Positions 51,602 through 59,593 of a DNA stretch of 64,000 nt are shown piece after piece; position 1 is the first letter of the stretch; every line of letters starts with the position of its first letter. Source of the stretch: Rodentibacter sp901420285 (GTDB lineage: Bacteria; Pseudomonadota; Gammaproteobacteria; Enterobacterales; Pasteurellaceae). The position numbers and the translations under genes are program-made. The notes beneath the pieces were generated by a model. The model did no database searches, had not been told where the DNA came from, and saw nothing but the letters and a program-made list of their open reading frames with translations. The stretch spans positions 992,001-1,056,000 of the forward strand of contig NZ_CP162010.1 of the NCBI RefSeq assembly GCF_041734645.1, written 5' to 3'.

Positions 51602-54600
51602 TAAAACGCCTCCTCTATAGCTTGCATCAATTGCACGCTCGGGCGATCAAAAAACACGCCGGATTGAGCTTCACCATTCATACCGCGCAAGAACAAATAA
51701 AATACGCCACCAAAATCGCGTTCGTAATCATAATCACGATCGACACGTTTCAAATAACGGTGTAACGCCAAGCAATACAGCAAATATTGCCAATCGTAAT
51801 GATGATACAACATGGCTTTTTGCAACGCCGACGGCGCGTAATCCGCCGTATTTTCACCGAGGAAATTAGATTTGTAATCCAGCAAATAATATTTGCCTTG
51901 ATGACGAAAAACCAAATCGATGGTGCCACGCAACATGCCTTGAATATCGTCAAATCGCAATGGTTCGCTTGGCAAATGGTGATGGGCTTGCAGCGCTCGG
52001 TTAAAATCGGCAACCTTAAAACGCTCACGAATCGCCAAATAAAATGGCATTTCTTTAATACAATCTTGCGCGGCCAAAGCGGCAAGATAGAGCATCGGAT
52101 CCGTCGAAAAAGGCGTGTATGCAATTTGCTCAACCCATTTTTGTAACGGTGTCACAAAAGCTTCATCTAAATGCAAATCTTGGCAAAGTTTTTCAAGCGC
52201 GGTTTTATCAGCTAACGCACCAAAATCATTTTTTTCCAAATAGCGATGCAATAACGTGCCGGTTTGCGTACCGTGCGGTAAATCTAAACCGCTCGGTTCC
52301 GTTCTTGATTCAGAAGAAACCGCAATTGAACTCAGTGAAGTTTCTGATTCAATTTGCCCGTCGTAATCTTTTGCCTCATCAAAAACAATAGCGCTTTTCG
52401 ATGTATTTTCATCCAGCACGTTACTTTCAGCAAAGTCATTTTGCCAACGATGAGCCCGTTCAATAGCGGTGAAACTGGTGACCTGCCAATTTTGCTCGAT
52501 TTCGCCGTGAAATTGCGCCACGCACAACGTTTCTTGTTGTTCGGATAAGGCTAACGGTGGCAGTTTTACTAAACTTTCGGCCGCGCTAATTTGCACACTT
52601 GGCATCCGCGCTTTAAACGCCTCAAGCAACGGCTCAGCGGCATATGCTTGCGGTAAATCCGAAGCCTCGCCGATTTCACCTTGTGTTAACACATAAAGCA
52701 ACGGGTTCCATTTTTTCTCAAACTGCGTCGGCAAGGCAAACGCCATTTGATATTTCGCACGGGTCAACGCCACATACAGCAAACGCAGTTCTTCGGCGAA
52801 AGATTCGCGGTACAATTCCGCCGAATGACGATTTTGCATATCCCACAAAATCGCGTCTTGCGTTGCGGAATAATAAAGATTGAAGTCTTTGGTTTTATTG
52901 TTCGCTTTGCCCGGATCACGGCTCGGTACAGCTAGAAACGGCAACCATACCAAATCGTATTCCAACCCTTTGGATTTATGAATTGTCACAATTTTGATCA
53001 ATTGACGTTCGCTTTCTAACCGAATTTGCGCTTCCTGTCTGCCCTCGCCTTGAATTTGTCGTTCGAGCCAACTAACTAGCGCAGCTTCACTGTCATTTAA
53101 GATTGCCGCTTGTTGTAAAATTTCCGCCAAATGTAAAAAATCCGTTAAATCCCGTTCGCCCGTTGGCCGACTTAGCAAACGTTCGGCAATGCTTTGTTCC
53201 AATAACAATCGATGCAACATTGGCAACACGCCCTGATATTGCCAAGTTTGTTGATAGCGAGCAAAACTATCCGCCCAGCGTTGCCAATCTTGTTCCGAAT
53301 GCCGAATTTGGTGAATTTCCGCCGCATTTAGGCCGAACAATGCCGTGGCGATGGCATTTAAAATCGATCGTTCAGTGACTTGCAAACAGGCTTTCAACAC
53401 AAATACCAATTCCTTCGCGACGAGGCTATCAAATACGCTACTTTGATCTGATAAATAAACGGAGGCAATGCCTAATTGCTGCAATTCGTTTTTCACTAAG
53501 GCCGCTTCGTTTTTATCGCGCACCAACACGGCAATATCTGCCGCTTGCAAAGGTTTAATATCGTCGCCGCATTGAAAAAATGCTTGCTTTTGCGCCGCAC
53601 TTTTCAACCAATGCTGAATCGAAACAGCACAGCTGCGCGCCAATGCGGTGCTATCGAGGGACTCCGAGGTTAAATAAAATCGATAGGCGGGCTCACATTC
53701 GCCGTGCAAATAAAATCGACGATGATCTTCGCGCGCATCCACCGGCGAAAACTCGATATCGTCATAAATAAAAGGCGACGACGAAAAACCGAATAGCGCG
53801 TTTACACCGTTCACTACATTTTTTTCGGAACGATAATTTTTAGTTAAATTAAACCGTTCGTCCGCCTGCTCGGCGGCTTTGAAATAAGTGAAAATATCTG
53901 CGCCGCGAAAACGATAAATCGCCTGCTTCGGATCGCCAATCATAATGAAGCCGCTGTTTTCCGCCGAATTTTCGCGATAGATTTTAGAAAAAATGGCGTA
54001 CTGTTGCACATCCGTATCCTGAAATTCGTCGATCATGGCAAAAGGATATTGAAACCGGATCATTTCCGCCAATTGCTCTCCCCGCTCACTTTGCAAAGCC
54101 TCAAACAACAAACGTAGCAAATCATCGAAAGATTTTTCTTGATGATTGCGCTTATGTTCGAACAGTTTTTGTCGAATGCCTTGGCGATAATGATAAAGGA
54201 GCAATTTGCGCAATAAATCGGGCTCAAGCAGTGCTTTTACGCGCGTTTCCAGTTCGCTGAAAATCGGTGCAGTTAAAGGCACCGCGCCTTCTTCTGCATG
54301 TTGTGCGAAAGCGGATTGCACGAAATAGCCGCGCAATTTATCGTGCACGACATAATCGTGTGGATTTTCCGCCCATTGATTAATTTGCGTGAGCCAATTT
54401 TGCGTGCGCTTGGCTTGATAAATTTTACGATTAAGCGATTTTTTTACGCCTTTGGAATAATTTTTATTGAGTTCGGCAAAAATGAGATCGCCAATGAGCA
54501 CCGCATTGGAAGCCCATAATTGCTTGATTTCTTGCACGGCGGCAAGTTCTCCGCCAAGATATTGGCGCAAAAATTCATCTGTTGATAAGGATAAGGCTTC

Positions 54601-55254
54601 GTGATAATCCGTATCTACCCACAGATCCCGCCCCAAATCCGACTTCAACAGCTCCAGCACCGCATCGGGTGAACCCAATTCGGCGGCGATAAAATTCGCA
54701 ATGGCAAACGGTTGCGGATAAAAATGCTCGCGCCAAAATTCGTTAGCAAATTGTTTAAGCAAATCCGACTGATCTTTGACTAATTCTAAATTGAAATGCA
54801 CACCGGAATTGAACGCATATTGCATTAGCATACGACGACAGAAACCGTGAATGGTAAAAATTGCGGCAAGATCCATATTTTGTTCGGCAAGTTTTAAACG
54901 TCGAATGGCAAGCGGTAGATCATCGAGGGTTTTATACAAATCGGCAAGAAAAGCGTCATTGGCAAAGACGGATTCGTCCTTGTCTTGCGCATAAGCGGAA
55001 AGTTTCCGAATGGCATCGGTAAGGCGTTCGCGGATTTTTTGTTTTAATTCTTCCGTCGCCATTTCCGTAAAGGTCACCACCAAAATTTCTTCCACGTTTA
55101 ATGGACGAGCAAAGCGAGGCTCGCCGGCTTGCAACAAAAGTCGAAGATAAAGCGAACCGATAGTGTAGGTTTTTCCTGTGCCGGCTGAGGCTTCAATTAA
55201 ATTTACTTGATTTAATGGTAATGTGACAGGGTTAAGCGGAATGGGATTTGTCAT
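51601..55254 (-). CDS. recB: Exodeoxyribonuclease V beta subunit RecB
   Basis: 3'-5' helicase and nuclease subunit of RecBCD. 1217 aa: Walker A IEASAGTGKTYTIGSLY, Walker B MIDEFQDTDVQQY, IYRFRGADIF, VTIHKSKGLEYDLVWLP and YVALTRAKYQ; the C-terminal nuclease has GTIDLVFRHQGKYYLLDYKSN with the catalytic D-DYK. Upstream of recD, TAATG-coupled. Two in-frame repeat copies (53642, 54498). Confidence 0.98.
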   Translation of the reverse strand: MTNPIPLNPVTLPLNQVNLIEASAGTGKTYTIGSLYLRLLLQAGEPRFARPLNVEEILVVTFTEMATEELKQKIRERLTDAIRKLSAYAQDKDESVFANDAFLADLYKTLDDLPLAIRRLKLAEQNMDLAAIFTIHGFCRRMLMQYAFNSGVHFNLELVKDQSDLLKQFANEFWREHFYPQPFAIANFIAAELGSPDAVLELLKSDLGRDLWVDTDYHEALSLSTDEFLRQYLGGELAAVQEIKQLWASNAVLIGDLIFAELNKNYSKGVKKSLNRKIYQAKRTQNWLTQINQWAENPHDYVVHDKLRGYFVQSAFAQHAEEGAVPLTAPIFSELETRVKALLEPDLLRKLLLYHYRQGIRQKLFEHKRNHQEKSFDDLLRLLFEALQSERGEQLAEMIRFQYPFAMIDEFQDTDVQQYAIFSKIYRENSAENSGFIMIGDPKQAIYRFRGADIFTYFKAAEQADERFNLTKNYRSEKNVVNGVNALFGFSSSPFIYDDIEFSPVDAREDHRRFYLHGECEPAYRFYLTSESLDSTALARSCAVSIQHWLKSAAQKQAFFQCGDDIKPLQAADIAVLVRDKNEAALVKNELQQLGIASVYLSDQSSVFDSLVAKELVFVLKACLQVTERSILNAIATALFGLNAAEIHQIRHSEQDWQRWADSFARYQQTWQYQGVLPMLHRLLLEQSIAERLLSRPTGERDLTDFLHLAEILQQAAILNDSEAALVSWLERQIQGEGRQEAQIRLESERQLIKIVTIHKSKGLEYDLVWLPFLAVPSRDPGKANNKTKDFNLYYSATQDAILWDMQNRHSAELYRESFAEELRLLYVALTRAKYQMAFALPTQFEKKWNPLLYVLTQGEIGEASDLPQAYAAEPLLEAFKARMPSVQISAAESLVKLPPLALSEQQETLCVAQFHGEIEQNWQVTSFTAIERAHRWQNDFAESNVLDENTSKSAIVFDEAKDYDGQIESETSLSSIAVSSESRTEPSGLDLPHGTQTGTLLHRYLEKNDFGALADKTALEKLCQDLHLDEAFVTPLQKWVEQIAYTPFSTDPMLYLAALAAQDCIKEMPFYLAIRERFKVADFNRALQAHHHLPSEPLRFDDIQGMLRGTIDLVFRHQGKYYLLDYKSNFLGENTADYAPSALQKAMLYHHYDWQYLLYCLALHRYLKRVDRDYDYERDFGGVFYLFLRGMNGEAQSGVFFDRPSVQLMQAIEEAF

Positions 55255-55398
55255 GATTTTTGGGGTTAGAAAATAAGTGTGTTTATTTTAGAAGTTAACG
55301 ACTATTTTAGCTATGTACTAAAGTGATTTTTTTACCGAGCCTTATTTCATTGGCACAGGCTGCCATAAAGAAGCAGAATGAATCTATTCAGAAAAAAT

Positions 55399-55428
55399 AA
55401 TGGCTTACGTTGCGTAAGCCATTTTTGT
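55399..55428 (-). terminator. Terminator of ychN
   Basis: AATGGCTTACG and CGTAAGCCATT around TTG; on the minus strand followed by ATTTTTTC. It lies 4 bases after the ychN stop. Confidence 0.85.
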
Positions 55429-55431
55429 TGA

Positions 55432-55788
55432 TTAAAAGTTAATTACCTTATCCGCTTCCACCGTCCAATCGGCAAGTTCAATCAGCGTGCCGATTTCGAC
55501 GCCTTCCGCTAACGGCAATTCGGTGAGACCGCGCGCATTGGTGCAGGTTTTGCAAAGTTTCACCGCGGCTCCTTGCGCCGTTAAAATTTCCAACATTTGC
55601 TGTAAATGATAACCTTCGCCGGGATTTTGTTTTGCTAGTCCGCCGAGCACCGCATCGGACATTAAAAAGAGCTTCAAATTAACCGCATTTTTGTGTTGCT
55701 CTTGAATTTGTAGCGCAAGACGTAATGCGCTAAAAAAATGTTCGTCACCATAAGGCGCGGAATGAATGATAAATAGAATATTTTGCAT
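55432..55788 (-). CDS. ychN: DsrE/F-family protein YchN
   Basis: Small cytosolic DsrE-fold protein of 118 aa, forming hexamers in E. coli; function unsettled, related to sulfur-relay proteins. Very close to E. coli YchN in FLMSDAV, PGEGYHLQQMLEILTAQ, VKLCKTCTNARG with two conserved cysteines, and VEIGTLIELADWTVEADKV. Monocistronic. Confidence 0.9.
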   Translation of the reverse strand: MQNILFIIHSAPYGDEHFFSALRLALQIQEQHKNAVNLKLFLMSDAVLGGLAKQNPGEGYHLQQMLEILTAQGAAVKLCKTCTNARGLTELPLAEGVEIGTLIELADWTVEADKVINF

Positions 55789-55849
55789 CGGATCTCCTTA
55801 TTGGTTCTGTAAAAACGGTGAAAGTCTAACACAAACAAAAGCCAATAAA

Positions 55850-55876
55850 AAAGGAAAGCCCACAGACTTTCCTTTA
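55850..55876 (-). terminator. Terminator of the NCS2 permease gene
   Basis: AAAGGAAAG and CTTTCCTTT with an 8-base loop, then TTTTTTATTGG on the minus strand, 20 bases after the gene. Confidence 0.8.
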
Positions 55877-55895
55877 TTCTGAATTTAAATCCGTT

Positions 55896-57191
55896 TTAAC
55901 CAACCCAAACAAATTTCGCAATAAATAAAATCGACACGACCCAAACCGGGGCATTGATTTCTTTGATGCGGCCGGTGCAAATTTTCATAATGCAGTAGCT
56001 GATAAAACCAAACGCGATGCCTTCCGTAATGGAATAAGTAAACGGCATCATAGCGGCAGTGATAAATGCCGGCGTGGCTTCGGTTAAATCGTCCCATTGC
56101 ACGCGGATCAGGCTGGATGCCATTAAAATCCCTACATAAACCAATGCGCCGGCGGTGGCGTAAGCCGGAACCACACCGGCAAGCGGCGAGAAGAAAATAG
56201 TAAGCAAAAATAACACGCCGACGGTAACTGCCGTTAAACCGGTGCGCCCGCCGACAGAAACACCGGCGCCGCTTTCGATGTAAGTGCTGATGGCGGATGT
56301 ACCAATATACGAACCGCCCACGGCACTAATGCTATCCACAAAAAGCGCTTGTTTCATTTTTGGGAAACGTCCTTTTTCGTCACTGATGCCCGCTTTGTCC
56401 GTTACGCCAAGTAAGGTGCCGGAAGAGTCGAACAGGTTGACCAGCAAGAAAGAGAAAATAATACCGAGCAAAGCGGTATCTAACGCGCCGGCGATGTCCA
56501 CCTTACCGAGCACCGCATCCAACGCCGGCGGCATCGAAATGACGCCATGGAACGTAACTGTATCGTCCAACCATAAAGCTAAACCGGTGACGACGGCGAT
56601 TGAAATCAATACACCGGAGAAAATATTACGCGCGGCAAGCACCACGATAATGAAAAATCCCAATATACCAAGCAGTACTTTCGGATCATGCAAATCGCCT
56701 AGTGCGACTAAAGTAGCCGGATTGGCTACTACAAGCCCCATATTTTTAAAACCGATCAGCGCGATAAAAAAACCGATCCCCGCGCCGATACCTACGCGTA
56801 ACGCCAACGGAATGGACGCCATTAACCAATAACGAATTTGCAACAACGTTAATATGAATAAGCCGACTGAGCCCCAAAAAATTGTGCCCATACCGATTTG
56901 CCACGAATAACCAAGCTTGCCCACCACCACATAAGCGAAAAATGCGTTTAAGCCCATGGCCGGCGCTAAAGCAATCGGCAAATTACTGAACAGCCCCATG
57001 GCGATAGTACCGAGTCCGGCAATCAAGCAAGTGGTGACGAAGACGACTTGCTTATCCATACCCGCGTCTCCCAATACGGACGGGTTGACAAAAACAATGT
57101 AAACCATGGTAAAAAAGGTCGTAATACCCGCAATAATTTCTGTCTTGGTGGTCGAGCCTTTCGCATGCAATTTAAAAAGTCGTTCTAACAT
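55896..57191 (-). CDS. NCS2-family purine permease (AzgA/AdeQ-GhxP type)
   Basis: Inner-membrane proton symporter for a purine base. 431 aa, about 13 hydrophobic segments. N-terminus LFKLHAKGSTTKTEIIAGITTFFTM, then PIALAPAMGLNAFFAY, DSSGTLLGVTDKAG and GTSAISTYIESGAGVSVGGRTGLT are signatures of the adenine/hypoxanthine-guanine group. Choice of base cannot be read. Upstream of nothing obvious; preceded 30 bases earlier by the Usg-like gene, probably co-transcribed. Confidence 0.92.
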   Translation of the reverse strand: MLERLFKLHAKGSTTKTEIIAGITTFFTMVYIVFVNPSVLGDAGMDKQVVFVTTCLIAGLGTIAMGLFSNLPIALAPAMGLNAFFAYVVVGKLGYSWQIGMGTIFWGSVGLFILTLLQIRYWLMASIPLALRVGIGAGIGFFIALIGFKNMGLVVANPATLVALGDLHDPKVLLGILGFFIIVVLAARNIFSGVLISIAVVTGLALWLDDTVTFHGVISMPPALDAVLGKVDIAGALDTALLGIIFSFLLVNLFDSSGTLLGVTDKAGISDEKGRFPKMKQALFVDSISAVGGSYIGTSAISTYIESGAGVSVGGRTGLTAVTVGVLFLLTIFFSPLAGVVPAYATAGALVYVGILMASSLIRVQWDDLTEATPAFITAAMMPFTYSITEGIAFGFISYCIMKICTGRIKEINAPVWVVSILFIAKFVWVG

Positions 57192-57221
57192 AATGATTCC
57201 TTAAAAATTAATAGCCCTAAA

Positions 57222-58175
57222 TTAATAACCTTTGCGATAAATCGCTTCCAATAATTTCACCGAAAGCGATGCCAAGTTAAAACGTTGTTCGTCGGCGACC
57301 GTCCAAAATTCCATGCCGTTTTCCAACGCACTCATTTGGCTAACATGTAATTTTGCCCGCTCTTCCACACTTTCGATTTCGCCATTCGTCACCGGCGTCA
57401 CAAGATCTTCATGATACTGTAAAAACGCGTTATCTTGCGGTTTAAAATCGATTGCATAATCGGAAACTATTGTCACTTTCTGAGCTAACCCGTAAAACAC
57501 CGGAACATTCACTGCGTGAAACAGCACCGCATTCAATTGAGGAAAAATCTTTTGCAGTTGCTGCGGCAAAGCCCGCACATTTTGCGGCTGCACGTCAAAG
57601 GCTAAGCGTGTTTCGTCTTCATCTAGCGGAATACCGTTAAGCAAACGCGCGGTTTGGCCGGCAAGTCGATTCACGATTTCGCCGTTTTGATAAGAAGCCG
57701 GCAGCAAGGAAGTAACAAAAACCTCACCGATATTCGTACTTTGCAATACCGGATAAATCGCCAAAGCAAGCTGACTGACTTGCGGATCCGGCAAACTCAC
57801 GATATTACGCTGTCTCAATTCCACTAAGTCTGCTTCATTTATGCCCGGTACCACTGTCGGAACGTCGGAAAGTACGGCGCATACCCCTTTCATATCGATC
57901 ACCACACAACCGTTTTCTGCCGCGGCAGCAATATGAGAGGCATATTCGATATCGCCTGCAAACAATAAATAATTGACCCTTGACCAGTCCATTTCTTGCA
58001 AGGAATATTGCACCACGCTTTGATTATTAAAACGAACGCCCTGTTCTTCTTCAAAAGGGTAAATTTCGACGATCGCTAGCGTACCGATATTTAATTCGCT
58101 TTGTTCAAGGCTTTCGACGATTTTTTCTGCCAATTCAAACTCCGCTGCAATGGCAATATTTAGACTTGCGTCCAT
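57222..58175 (-). CDS. Aspartate-semialdehyde dehydrogenase-like protein (Usg family)
   Basis: A 317-aa homologue of Asd with the fold kept (N-terminal IAIAAEFELAEKIVESL, VNYLLFAGD, VPGINEAD) but without an Asd-type catalytic cysteine: where Asd has the Cys loop, this reads SLPDPQVSQLALA. The E. coli counterpart Usg also lacks activity and has no assigned role. A dehydrogenase function is therefore unlikely. Divergent from ybaK; its stop is 30 bases before the NCS2 start. Confidence 0.8.
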   Translation of the reverse strand: MDASLNIAIAAEFELAEKIVESLEQSELNIGTLAIVEIYPFEEEQGVRFNNQSVVQYSLQEMDWSRVNYLLFAGDIEYASHIAAAAENGCVVIDMKGVCAVLSDVPTVVPGINEADLVELRQRNIVSLPDPQVSQLALAIYPVLQSTNIGEVFVTSLLPASYQNGEIVNRLAGQTARLLNGIPLDEDETRLAFDVQPQNVRALPQQLQKIFPQLNAVLFHAVNVPVFYGLAQKVTIVSDYAIDFKPQDNAFLQYHEDLVTPVTNGEIESVEERAKLHVSQMSALENGMEFWTVADEQRFNLASLSVKLLEAIYRKGY

Positions 58176-58233
58176 TTTTTTCTCCGCTGTAAAATAAAAC
58201 GCGTTATTCTACAAAATACCGATAGGAAATTAA

Positions 58234-58713
58234 ATGACACCCGCAATTGATTTACTTAAAAAACAAAAAGTTCCTTTTATTCCGCATACTTACGATCATG
58301 ATCCGCATAACACGCATTTCGGCGACGAAGCAGCGGAAAAATTAGGCATCGATCCCCATCGTTCTTTTAAAACCTTACTTGTCGCGGAAAATGGCGACCA
58401 GAAAAAACTCGCCTGTTTCGTGTTGCCGACATCCAATATGCTCAGCTTGAAAAAAGCCGCCAAATCTGTCGGTGCAAAAAAAGTGGAAATGGCAGATAAA
58501 GAGATTGCACAAAAAAGCACCGGTTATTTAGTGGGCGGAATCAGCCCGCTAGGCCAGAAAAAACGTTTAAAGACCTTCATAAACAGCACCGCATTGGAAT
58601 TCGAGACGATTTATGTATCCGGTGGAAAACGAGGTTTGAGTGTGGAATTAGCTCCGAAAGATCTGGCTAAATTGCTAGGGGCGGAATTTATGGATGTGGT
58701 TGATGAGGAATAA
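58234..58713 (+). CDS. ybaK: Cys-tRNA(Pro) deacylase YbaK
   Basis: Cytosolic trans-editing enzyme that hydrolyses Cys-tRNA(Pro) (and Cys-tRNA(Cys)). 159 aa; the conserved lysine and glycines in FVLPTSNMLSLKKAAKSVGAKKVEMAD and TGYLVGGISPLGQKK. One in-frame repeat copy at 58586. A 30-codon frame overlaps its end. Confidence 0.95.
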   Translation: MTPAIDLLKKQKVPFIPHTYDHDPHNTHFGDEAAEKLGIDPHRSFKTLLVAENGDQKKLACFVLPTSNMLSLKKAAKSVGAKKVEMADKEIAQKSTGYLVGGISPLGQKKRLKTFINSTALEFETIYVSGGKRGLSVELAPKDLAKLLGAEFMDVVDEE

Positions 58714-58832
58714 GTTTATTTTATTGCCTGGCTTTAAATTAAATTCATCTATTTTCTTAGTATCAAAAAAAGAAGAGATCGAAAAAGAAGAGTAAGTAAC
58801 TCATCGGACGCAACCCGATGTAATAAAACAAA

Positions 58833-58862
58833 AAGCCTTAGCTATCTCTAACTAAGGCTTCT
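58833..58862 (-). terminator. Terminator of fabA
   Basis: AAGCCTTAG and CTAAGGCTT with a 10-base loop, followed on the minus strand by TTTTGTTTTATT. It also stands downstream of ybaK. Confidence 0.85.
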
Positions 58863-58879
58863 CATCAATCATTAAAATC

Positions 58880-59413
58880 TTAAAAACTCGACGTGTCTTG
58901 GAACAATCCAACCTTAAGATCCGTCGCAGTATAGATTACGCGGCCATCTACTTCCACTTCGCCATCCGCCATGCCCATTACCAATTTACGATTAATTACA
59001 CGTTTCATGTTAATGCGATAAATCACTTTCTTGGCAGAAGGCAAAATTTGACCGGTAAATTTCACTTCGCCAACCCCAAGTGCGCGGCCTTTCCCTTTAC
59101 CGCCGACCCAACCGAGGAAGAAACCAACCAGTTGCCACATTGCATCCAAGCCTAAACAGCCCGGCATCACCGGATCGCCAATGAAATGGCATCCGAAAAA
59201 CGGTAAATCAGGATGAATATCCAATTCCGCTTCAATGTAACCTTTATTAAACGCGCCGCCGTCTTCAGTCATTTTTACGATACGATCCATCATCAACATG
59301 GTCGGCGCAGGGAGTTGCGGACCTTCGGCACCAAATAATTCACCGCGACCGGAAGCGAGTAAATCCTCGTAGCTGTAGCTTTCTTTTTTATTTGGTGTAC
59401 AAGTGTTTTGCAT
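58880..59413 (-). CDS. fabA: Beta-hydroxydecanoyl-ACP dehydratase/isomerase FabA
   Basis: Dehydrates 3-hydroxydecanoyl-ACP and isomerises trans-2 to cis-3-decenoyl-ACP, the branch point to unsaturated fatty acids. 177 aa; catalytic His in FFGCHFIGDPVMPGCLGLDA and Asp in the same helix. Downstream of ycbZ, as in E. coli, but separated by a terminator and by FadR- and FabR-like sites, so it has its own promoter. Confidence 0.97.
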   Translation of the reverse strand: MQNTCTPNKKESYSYEDLLASGRGELFGAEGPQLPAPTMLMMDRIVKMTEDGGAFNKGYIEAELDIHPDLPFFGCHFIGDPVMPGCLGLDAMWQLVGFFLGWVGGKGKGRALGVGEVKFTGQILPSAKKVIYRINMKRVINRKLVMGMADGEVEVDGRVIYTATDLKVGLFQDTSSF

Positions 59414-59493
59414 TTTCCTTCCTTTTTTCTCTGTTTTATTCAGCTTATTACTGACAGGCGTGCATTCTAAAAGGAATAATAAAAACTGTAAAC

Positions 59494-59511
59494 GGCAAAC
59501 ATTTGTTCGCT
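59494..59511 (-). promoter_or_regulatory. FabR-like palindrome upstream of fabA
   Basis: GGCAAACA-TT-TGTTCGCT is an imperfect palindrome (6 of 8 pairs) like the FabR site AGCGNACA-NN-TGTNCGCT. It lies 80 bases before fabA and touches the FadR-like site. FabR represses unsaturated fatty acid genes in E. coli. Confidence 0.5.
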
Positions 59512-59512
59512 G

Positions 59513-59529
59513 AACTTGTCCGATCAGTC
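59513..59529 (-). promoter_or_regulatory. FadR-like site upstream of fabA
   Basis: AACTTGTCCGATCAGTC compares well with the FadR consensus ANCTGGTCNGACCNGTT (three mismatches). FadR activates fabA in E. coli, where FadR and FabR sites are also neighbours. Confidence 0.5.
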
Positions 59530-59565
59530 CATTGAAATAAAAAAGAGGACTTGATAAAAAACAAA

Positions 59566-59588
59566 AGCGAACTATTTGTTCGCTCTTG
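59566..59588 (-). terminator. Terminator of ycbZ
   Basis: AGCGAAC and GTTCGCT around TATTT, followed on the minus strand by TTTTGTTTTTTATC, 6-28 bases after the ycbZ stop. Confidence 0.8.
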
Positions 59589-59593
59589 CAAAA

